A program made the translations under genes and the position numbers. Shown piece by piece: positions 29,369 through 35,202 of a DNA stretch of 35,202 bases. This stretch comes from an uncultured Muribaculaceae bacterium (GTDB taxonomy: Bacteria > Bacteroidota > Bacteroidia > Bacteroidales > Muribaculaceae). Each line of letters begins with the position of its first letter. Position 1 is the first letter of the stretch. A model generated the notes under the pieces. That model did no database searches, had not been told where the DNA came from, and saw only the letters and a list, made by a program, of their open reading frames with translations. The DNA is taken from contig CAJUKF010000027.1 of NCBI GenBank assembly GCA_910587355.1, forward strand, positions 1-35,202, given 5' to 3'.

Positions 29369-31351
29369 ATGACTATGACATCAAATAACAATACCCTTAC
29401 CCTCAACACACTCTATGTAAACGCCTACGGCTTCAACGACGAAATCGCCGATAATTTTCCGGCTTCCGAACTCTTTGATGCCCGCAGCGACTTCGACTAC
29501 GGTACAGACCTGAAAGCAGTGGCCGTGCTCATGTCTTTCGTAAACGAACGCTTCTTTAAAGGCCGCGATGCCTCAGGAGTACGCCGTCGTGTATCGGTGA
29601 GTCTAATCAACGACGACGAGCACAATCTTGTATCAGATGCCAATGTGCTTATAAATATTCCACGAAGCATAATGACGAAGGAAATCCGCGTAGATTTGCC
29701 GCTCGCATACAGCGACATAGTGACGAGCTGCCGCTACCGGATTGTAGTACGCGACGAATCGTCGAAGAAAATCCTCGGCGAAAAGAGAATATACTTCTAC
29801 GACCGCCTTCACCTCGGCAAGAGGCCTGACAAATGGTATGAGCCTTTGAAAGGCGGTCTGATGCCCGACGAAGACGAAACACTCTATAAGCAATACTGCC
29901 TATATCCCGGAACATTCGGCCGCGTATCGTTCATACTCAGTGACAATATGGAAACTCCCATGTTGCTCATGCCTGAAGTGGAAGTGAGATTCACGTTCGG
30001 CGACAGCAGTCAGCAAAGCCACTTCGTGACACCAGAACGGCTTGAATACGACCTCAATGAATTTCGTGTAACAGCACCTTTCGTTGTCAACGAGCTGAAC
30101 CGCGGTCTGACTTATGCTGAACTCATATGTATGGATTATCCCATTGCAGGCTTCACATTTACGACATGCGGTGAGGCCATTGAAGGAGCTGCCGAAGGCG
30201 AATTTCTCGAGAGTATCGAAGAATACGACAACGAAAAGGGCCTGGGACGCTTCCTGAAATCGCTCAAGACTTCTGAATCGGGCGCAACAACCGAAAGCAT
30301 GACACCAGAAGACTCGGAATTCGACAAACTGCTCGACGATTTCATCGCTGGCGAAATGCAAAAAACAGAAGAAACTCCGGAGGAAGACTTTGATACCGTT
30401 GATTTCGGAGAAAATCCGAAGGATGCGGACTCCGCCGGAGAAGATGAATCTGCCGAGGATTCCAAGCCGTCGGATAATCAGGACAGCAGCGAAAACTTCC
30501 AACTATGCCTTTCGCGTCTCACCGGTCTACACGGCGTGAAAGAGAAATTATCAGTTTACGAAAAACTCGTACGCTTCAACAAACTTCGAGCCGAGAACGG
30601 TCTGGCTGTGACATCCCTTCCGCTTCATGCAATGTTTATGGGGGCACCGGGAACAGGCAAGACAACAGTCGCCAAGATGATGGGCGTGATGTTGCGCCGG
30701 GCCGGCGTTCTTTCGCGTGGTCACGTAGTGATGAAAGAACGCGCAACACTTATGGGCCCAAACTACAGCAACGAGGAATCGAATACCCTTCAGGCTATCG
30801 AAGAAGCTCAGGGCGGTATCCTGTTCATCGATGAAGCTTACCAGCTCTATCAGCCCAACGACCCGCGAGACCCCGGCAAATTCGTGATAGAGACTCTGCT
30901 CGACGCACTTGCCGACGAGACAAAGCGCGACTGGATGCTGATTCTTGCCGGCTATCCCGATGAGATGCGACGTATGTTCGAAATGAATCCTGGTCTTAAA
31001 TCACGTATTCCTGATTCGAACATCTATATTTTTGACGATTTCTCGGAGGGTGAGTTGATGGAAATTGCCGAGAAATATCTCGACCGAAACAACTTCACAC
31101 TCACGGACGGGGCTCGCACGGCCCTGTCTGACAGGTTGGCCGCAGACTATAAAAACCGCGACAGGACCTTCGGCAATGCGCGTCACGTGATGAACCTGAT
31201 TCAGACCGAGATTCTTCCGGCAATGGCAGTACGCGTGATGTCGTCGTCCGAAGAAACCATACCTTCAATATCGGAAATCCATGCCAGCGATATTCCGGCA
31301 GCGATTTCAAAGGCAACGAAGAACCGCCAGCGACTCGGTTTCACGGCCTGA
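29369..31351 (+). CDS. AAA+ ATPase of the CbxX/CfqX type with large N-terminal domain
   Basis: This 660-residue cytoplasmic protein has a C-terminal AAA+ module (about 380-655) of the CbxX/CfqX (SpoVK-like) group, which includes rubisco activases and remodelling ATPases. Walker A is GAPGTGKTT (425-433), Walker B is LFIDE (485-489), sensor 1 is LILAGYP, the Arg-finger region is NPGLKSRI, and GNARHV precedes the lid. The N-terminal 270 residues look beta-rich and may be a substrate-recognition domain (LYVNAYGFNDEIADNF, KWYEPLKGGLMPDEDE). A long acidic Asp/Glu/Ser linker joins the halves (about 275-375). No CbxX substrate such as rubisco is present, so the client is unknown. An ATG at 29375 is an alternative start. 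It converges on the NlpC gene. Confidence 0.85.
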   Translation: MTMTSNNNTLTLNTLYVNAYGFNDEIADNFPASELFDARSDFDYGTDLKAVAVLMSFVNERFFKGRDASGVRRRVSVSLINDDEHNLVSDANVLINIPRSIMTKEIRVDLPLAYSDIVTSCRYRIVVRDESSKKILGEKRIYFYDRLHLGKRPDKWYEPLKGGLMPDEDETLYKQYCLYPGTFGRVSFILSDNMETPMLLMPEVEVRFTFGDSSQQSHFVTPERLEYDLNEFRVTAPFVVNELNRGLTYAELICMDYPIAGFTFTTCGEAIEGAAEGEFLESIEEYDNEKGLGRFLKSLKTSESGATTESMTPEDSEFDKLLDDFIAGEMQKTEETPEEDFDTVDFGENPKDADSAGEDESAEDSKPSDNQDSSENFQLCLSRLTGLHGVKEKLSVYEKLVRFNKLRAENGLAVTSLPLHAMFMGAPGTGKTTVAKMMGVMLRRAGVLSRGHVVMKERATLMGPNYSNEESNTLQAIEEAQGGILFIDEAYQLYQPNDPRDPGKFVIETLLDALADETKRDWMLILAGYPDEMRRMFEMNPGLKSRIPDSNIYIFDDFSEGELMEIAEKYLDRNNFTLTDGARTALSDRLAADYKNRDRTFGNARHVMNLIQTEILPAMAVRVMSSSEETIPSISEIHASDIPAAISKATKNRQRLGFTA

Positions 31352-31357
31352 TATGTT

Positions 31358-32110
31358 TCAGAATTGCATGGCTCGCCGTACCTCAGAGCCTATCGAATCG
31401 CTGCCGGGGTCGGAGGGCGCTGTAATCGGAACATACACGGTATCGCGTATAATCTCCACCACACGTATTGTTTCGGGTACAGCTGCCGGTCGGCCCGGCA
31501 GAGCCTCTACAGGCGTAAGAGTGAAGCCGGGAGTATATTTTTCTTCGGCATCTGCTTCGGGGTTTTGTTCCGCTCTGTATTTTCCTTTAGCTGTATGTAT
31601 ACATGGAACGCGCCCGGCCGAATGAAAATGACGGGAATAATAAGACTCATTCAGATTGCTGACTATTACGCCTTTCGACAAAGAAGCATGTATGAAATCG
31701 CCATCTCCTATATACATGCCCACATGACTTACCTTTCCTCCGCGTGAAGAGCCGGAAAAGAAAATAAGGTCGCCTGGTGTCAAATCAGCAACTTTAACAC
31801 TCTTGCAAAAAGACTGCTGTTCGCGGCTGCTCCGCGGCAGCTTGATTCCCGCCACATCGCGGTAGATACTCATTACCATGCCTGAGCAATCGGTGCCCTT
31901 TCTGTTTTCTCCTGCGTATTTATATTTTGTGCCAAGCCATTTGCGGGCTTCTTTTACAAGTTCGGCAGAGTATTCGTTGACATCTTTATGGTCTTTTTTG
32001 CCGCTGTAGATACCGCTGCTCTCATTCTGCACGGGGCGCACAGTCTGCTTGTGACCGCCACAGGCGACCATAAGCAGAGCTGAGATGGTATATATAATCA
32101 GGCGTTTCAT
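31358..32110 (-). CDS. NlpC/P60 family peptidoglycan endopeptidase, lipoprotein
   Basis: This 250-residue lipoprotein starts at the ATG at 32110, giving a signal peptide with lipobox LLMVAC (Cys17). The longer frame from 32161 adds 17 residues that are not signal-like and crosses the -7 box at 32139-32132. The NlpC/P60 domain (about 45-160) has the catalytic Cys75 in TDCSGMV, His129 in KVSHVGMYIG and His141 in DFIHAS, so it should be an active cysteine peptidase that cuts the D-gamma-Glu to diaminoacid bond in peptidoglycan. A 90-residue Pro/Glu/Arg-rich C-terminal tail of unknown role follows. It stops 6 bp from the converging AAA+ gene. Confidence 0.92.
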   Translation of the reverse strand: MKRLIIYTISALLMVACGGHKQTVRPVQNESSGIYSGKKDHKDVNEYSAELVKEARKWLGTKYKYAGENRKGTDCSGMVMSIYRDVAGIKLPRSSREQQSFCKSVKVADLTPGDLIFFSGSSRGGKVSHVGMYIGDGDFIHASLSKGVIVSNLNESYYSRHFHSAGRVPCIHTAKGKYRAEQNPEADAEEKYTPGFTLTPVEALPGRPAAVPETIRVVEIIRDTVYVPITAPSDPGSDSIGSEVRRAMQF

Positions 32111-32131
32111 TGATTGCATGGTTTCCGGTTT

Positions 32132-32139
32132 CAAAATTA
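32132..32139 (-). promoter_or_regulatory. -7 box of the NlpC/P60 gene
   Basis: TAATTTTG is read on the minus strand, 22 bp before the ATG at 32110. The -33 element is degenerate. Its position excludes the longer N-terminal start at 32161. Confidence 0.55.
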
Positions 32140-32250
32140 GCATAAATTTTTTGTAAAACATCGTTTAACAAATGTCAAAAGGCAGAAATCGTTGAACTAA
32201 CATACTAAAGTCAATGTTTATGTGATATAAAGAACAAAAATAAAAATAAT

Positions 32251-32826
32251 ATGACATACGAAAAGCCACAATTGCCTTACGCCAACGATGCCCTCGAACC
32301 GGCCATCAGCGCACGTACTATCGAGTTTCACTACGGTAAACACGAACAAGCATATATCGACAACCTCAACCGCCTCATAAAAGGAACGGAATTCGAAGAT
32401 GCCGAACTTGAAGATATTATAGCACATGCCAAAGGCGCGTTGTTCAATAACGCTTCGCAGGCATGGAATCATATTTTCTATTTCTTCTCGTTCTCGCCCG
32501 ACGGACGCCGTGAACCCGCCGGTGACCTCCGCAAGGCCATAGACCGCGATTTCGGTTCTTTCGAGCAGTTCAAAGAAGCTTTCGTGGATGCCGGTGTATG
32601 TCTTTTCGGCTCAGGCTGGGTGTGGCTCTCACGCGACGAGACCGGCAAACTCTTCATTACCCAAGGCTCCAACGCTCAGAATCCTATTACCGACGGACTT
32701 ATGCCATTGCTTACGTTCGACGTATGGGAGCATGCATATTATCTCGACTATCAGAACCGTCGAGCCGATGCCCTGAAAAAACTATGGGATATCGTCGACT
32801 GGGAAATTGTCGAAGGAAGATACTAA
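32251..32826 (+). CDS. sodB: superoxide dismutase, Fe/Mn family (Fe or cambialistic)
   Basis: This 191-residue cytosolic enzyme dismutates superoxide to oxygen and hydrogen peroxide. All four metal ligands are visible: His27 (FHYGKHEQAY), His74 (QAWNHIFYF), Asp157 and His161 (FDVWEHAYYLDY). Gln70 in the SQAWNH stretch is the active-site Gln placed as in iron SODs rather than in the C-terminal half as in Mn SODs, and Bacteroides enzymes of this type can use Fe or Mn. Length is typical. No strong consensus promoter was seen upstream. It ends in a terminator at 32867-32893. It protects anaerobes from oxygen exposure. Confidence 0.95.
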   Translation: MTYEKPQLPYANDALEPAISARTIEFHYGKHEQAYIDNLNRLIKGTEFEDAELEDIIAHAKGALFNNASQAWNHIFYFFSFSPDGRREPAGDLRKAIDRDFGSFEQFKEAFVDAGVCLFGSGWVWLSRDETGKLFITQGSNAQNPITDGLMPLLTFDVWEHAYYLDYQNRRADALKKLWDIVDWEIVEGRY

Positions 32827-32866
32827 ACCACACTTTATTTTTAGCATAATGTGATGAATGGAAAGG

Positions 32867-32893
32867 GAGGTACTCGTGAGAGCACCTCTTTTT
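32867..32893 (+). terminator. terminator of the superoxide dismutase gene
   Basis: GAGGT (32867-32871) pairs with ACCTC (32884-32888), with an inner CTC/GAG pair, followed by TTTTTC. Confidence 0.75.
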
Positions 32894-33010
32894 CTGTAAA
32901 ATAGTTTGTATCCATTCATTGATTCCAGCCAGTTTCCAAAAAATATGCCCAAAAAGCAAGTTGTAAAACATATTTTCTGGCAAAATAATAGGAAATGACA
33001 ATATGTTTTG

Positions 33011-33018
33011 TAATTTTG
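33011..33018 (+). promoter_or_regulatory. -7 box of the ilvD-ilvB operon
   Basis: TAATTTTG matches the -7 consensus and would start transcription near 33025, 15 bp before the ilvD ATG. This excludes the in-frame upstream ATG at 32995. The -33 region is not recognisable. No leader peptide or attenuator fits in so short a leader. Confidence 0.55.
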
Positions 33019-33039
33019 CACATAAAATATGTCTATCCG

Positions 33040-34869
33040 ATGAAAATTCCATTACGTAGTAACATAAGCACACAGGGGCGCCGCATGGCAGGCGCTCGTG
33101 CACTCTGGAGGGCCAATGGCATGGACGACAGCCAGTTTGGCAAGCCTGTCATCGCGGTTGTAAACTCCTTCACCCAGTTTGTGCCGGGCCATGTACACCT
33201 CGGCGAAGCCGGTCAGATAGTGAAGAAAGCTATTGAGGAGGCCGGCTGTTTCGCAGCGGAATTCAATACTATAGCCGTAGACGACGGCATTGCAATGGGA
33301 CACAACGGAATGCTGTATTCCCTGCCGTCTCGCGACCTCATAGCCGATTCTGTCGAATATATGGTCAATGCCCATTGCGCCGATGCCATGGTGTGTATTT
33401 CAAACTGTGACAAAGTGACGCCGGGAATGCTCCTTGCAGCCATGAGACTCAATATTCCGGCGATTTTCGTCTCTGGAGGCCCTATGGAGGCAGGAGATGT
33501 CGACGGAGAGGCCGTAGACCTCGTCGATGTCATGGTGCGCTCTGCAGACGAGTCTGTAAGCGACGAGACAGTGGCGAAACTCGAGCGGCAGGCATGTCCA
33601 ACATGCGGCTCCTGCTCTGGAATGTTCACTGCCAATTCCATGAACTGCCTCACAGAAGCGCTCGGACTTTCGCTGCCTGGCAACGGAACAGTACCGGCGA
33701 CCCATATCAACCGTCGCAAAATGCTCGAAAAGGCAGGCAGACGGATTGTAGAAATGGCTTATCAACATTATAATGAGGGTAATGCGAATGTCCTGCCACG
33801 GAACATTGCGAACCGTCAGGCAATGCTCAACGCCATGACGATGGATATAGCCATGGGGGGCAGCACCAATACCGTGCTGCATCTGCTCGCCGTAGCAGCC
33901 GAAGCCGGTACAGATTTTAAAATGGAAGACATAGATACGCTCTCGCGTCATACCCCGGTGCTGTGTAAAGTCGCACCCAACTCCAGATATCATATTGACG
34001 ATGTGAATCATGCCGGTGGAGTACTGACCATATTGAAACAGCTCGCAGATGCAGGCCTTGTCGATACATCGCTCTTCCGGGCCGACGGCCACACACTTTC
34101 AGAGGCAATGGACCTCTATGCTGTCGGGGGAAAACATTTCTGCGAAGAGGCCGATTTGCTCTGGCGGAGCGCACCTGGGCGTAAGCGCACTACGCGTCTC
34201 GGGTGTCAGGACAGTTATTATCCTTCGGTTGATACAAACCGCACCGACGGCTGTATACGCGATGTAAAGCACGCCTATATGACCGACGGTGGTCTGGCTG
34301 TTCTACGCGGCAATCTCGCACCCGACGGATGCGTCGTAAAGACTGCCGGTGTAGATGCGTCGCTGCTCACATTCCGTGGTCCGGCACGCGTATTCCAGAG
34401 TCAGGAAGAAGCCATACACGGCATACTCGACGGCAGTGTCAAAGAGGGCGATGCGGTACTTGTCACTTATGAAGGCCCCGCCGGAGGTCCCGGCATGCAG
34501 GAAATGCTTTATCCTACAAGCTATCTTAAATCGCGGCACATTGACCGGCGGTGCGCCCTTATCACCGATGGCCGTTTCTCTGGCGGTACCTCCGGCCTAT
34601 CCATCGGACACGTCTCTCCCGAAGCCGCCGCAGGCGGTGCAATCGGACTTGTCCGAAACGGCGATATAATTGAAATCGACATACCGCACCGTCGCATAAG
34701 TGTCATGCTAAGCGATGACGAACTCGAGGCCCGCAGAGAAGAAGAATTGACTTACGGCCATGATGCATTTACTCCGCGCAACCGCAAGCGTGTTGTCTCG
34801 AATGCGTTACGCATATATTCAAAATTTGTAAGTTCCGCAGACAAAGGCGGAATCCGTAAACTGAACTGA
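33040..34869 (+). CDS. ilvD: dihydroxy-acid dehydratase
   Basis: IlvD dehydrates 2,3-dihydroxy-isovalerate and -methylvalerate to the 2-oxo acids, the third common step of valine and isoleucine synthesis. The 609-residue protein follows E. coli IlvD closely from GRRMAGARALWRANGM to SADKGG. Iron-sulfur ligands are Cys123 in CISNCDKVTPGM and the CPTCGSC cluster (Cys186, Cys189, Cys192), and the C-terminal active-site region is DGRFSGGTSGLSIGHVSPEA. This is the E. coli-type subfamily with an oxygen-labile Fe-S cluster, in line with an anaerobic host (inference). The ATG at 33040 is preferred for alignment and because of the promoter. It is followed at 2 bp by ilvB. Confidence 0.96.
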   Translation: MKIPLRSNISTQGRRMAGARALWRANGMDDSQFGKPVIAVVNSFTQFVPGHVHLGEAGQIVKKAIEEAGCFAAEFNTIAVDDGIAMGHNGMLYSLPSRDLIADSVEYMVNAHCADAMVCISNCDKVTPGMLLAAMRLNIPAIFVSGGPMEAGDVDGEAVDLVDVMVRSADESVSDETVAKLERQACPTCGSCSGMFTANSMNCLTEALGLSLPGNGTVPATHINRRKMLEKAGRRIVEMAYQHYNEGNANVLPRNIANRQAMLNAMTMDIAMGGSTNTVLHLLAVAAEAGTDFKMEDIDTLSRHTPVLCKVAPNSRYHIDDVNHAGGVLTILKQLADAGLVDTSLFRADGHTLSEAMDLYAVGGKHFCEEADLLWRSAPGRKRTTRLGCQDSYYPSVDTNRTDGCIRDVKHAYMTDGGLAVLRGNLAPDGCVVKTAGVDASLLTFRGPARVFQSQEEAIHGILDGSVKEGDAVLVTYEGPAGGPGMQEMLYPTSYLKSRHIDRRCALITDGRFSGGTSGLSIGHVSPEAAAGGAIGLVRNGDIIEIDIPHRRISVMLSDDELEARREEELTYGHDAFTPRNRKRVVSNALRIYSKFVSSADKGGIRKLN

Positions 34870-34871
34870 CC

Positions 34872-35202
34872 ATGGAGGAAATTTCAAAAGAAAATCCGGT
34901 GACAGGCGCGGTCGCCCTGATAAGGGCGCTCATTGCCGAAGGCACCGACACCGTTTTCGGTTATCCCGGCGGCCAGGTCCTGCCTGTATACGATGCTCTT
35001 TATGATTATACCGACAGTCTGAAGCATATTCTTGTCCGTCATGAGCAGGGTGCCGCACACGCAGCCGAAGGTTATGCCAGGGCTACAGGCCGTGCAGGGG
35101 TTGTGATAGTCACTTCCGGCCCCGGCGCGACGAATGTAATCACCGGCCTCAGCGACGCGATGATGGATTCCACTCCGCTTGTAGTCATCACCGGCCAGGT
35201 AG
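34872..35202 (+). CDS. ilvB: acetolactate synthase large subunit, 5' part (cut by window end)
   Basis: The first 110 codons of a thiamine-diphosphate enzyme are present; the frame is open to the last base. Acetolactate synthase condenses two pyruvates, or pyruvate and 2-oxobutyrate, at the start of branched-chain amino acid synthesis. Residues 10-110 are the start of the N-terminal ThDP-binding domain: GTDTVFGYPGGQVLPVYDAL, then RHEQGAAHAAEGYARATG with the conserved catalytic Glu in HEQGA, then TSGPGATNVITGLSDAMMDS and VVITGQV. It begins 2 bp after the ilvD stop, so it is co-transcribed and probably coupled. A small regulatory subunit and ilvC are expected downstream but lie outside the window. 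Confidence 0.93.
   Translation, partial: MEEISKENPVTGAVALIRALIAEGTDTVFGYPGGQVLPVYDALYDYTDSLKHILVRHEQGAAHAAEGYARATGRAGVVIVTSGPGATNVITGLSDAMMDSTPLVVITGQV

Overview
The window is a piece of a Bacteroidota (order Bacteroidales) chromosome, most likely from a gut Muribaculaceae- or Prevotella-like organism. Supporting signs are the many promoters of the form TTTG-N19/20-TAnnTTTG (the Bacteroidetes -33/-7 consensus), lipoproteins with lipoboxes, secreted glycoside hydrolases of families GH95, GH92, GH43 and GH130, a C-terminal 'FDLQGR'-type tail, a BlaI/M56-TonB regulator pair and an E. coli-type ilvD. The family-level placement is inference. There are no rRNA genes, CRISPR arrays or recognisable transposases.

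Layout. (1) 1-2490 is AT-rich and accessory-looking: six tightly packed minus-strand small genes of unknown function, two of them paralogous, behind a ~220-nt imperfect palindrome that would form the leader of their transcript. (2) 2490-5150 holds a GH95 fucosidase-type gene on the minus strand whose 5' end collides with a plus-strand tRNA-Pro(TGG). The tRNA promoter lies in the GH95 signal-peptide region, and a consensus minus-strand promoter lies beyond the tRNA, so the two units overlap head to head. (3) 5146-14140 is transport and housekeeping: crcB/fluC, an NhaC antiporter, a galactose mutarotase lipoprotein, a TupA-like ATP-grasp protein, an AGCS symporter-lgt-TPR operon, and rsmG plus an MBL hydrolase. 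(4) 14209-19880 carries a CvfB-like S1 protein, a PMCA-type Ca2+ P-type ATPase and a phosphoglucomutase/phosphomannomutase. (5) 20005-25638 is a secreted mannoside-targeting pair: a GH130-like protein with discoidin-like domains, and a GH92-GH43 two-enzyme fusion. (6) 25660-28945 has a DIP1984 protein, a probable structured RNA with its own terminator, a BlaI/M56-TonB operon behind a triple operator, and a DKNYY repeat protein. (7) 28980-31351 is a promoter, a ~350-nt highly structured leader and a CbxX/CfqX-type AAA+ ATPase. (8) 31358-35202 has an NlpC/P60 lipoprotein, Fe/Mn superoxide dismutase and ilvD-ilvB, the last cut by the window edge.

Most protein genes are ordinary. The less ordinary material is in the non-coding parts and architectures: the palindromic leader of the small-protein operon, the tRNA/GH95 overlap, two unassigned structured RNAs (about 26121-26350 and 29018-29300), the phased BlaI operators and the GH92-GH43 fusion. 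I did not recognise any of the RNAs as a known family, and no covariance search could be run.
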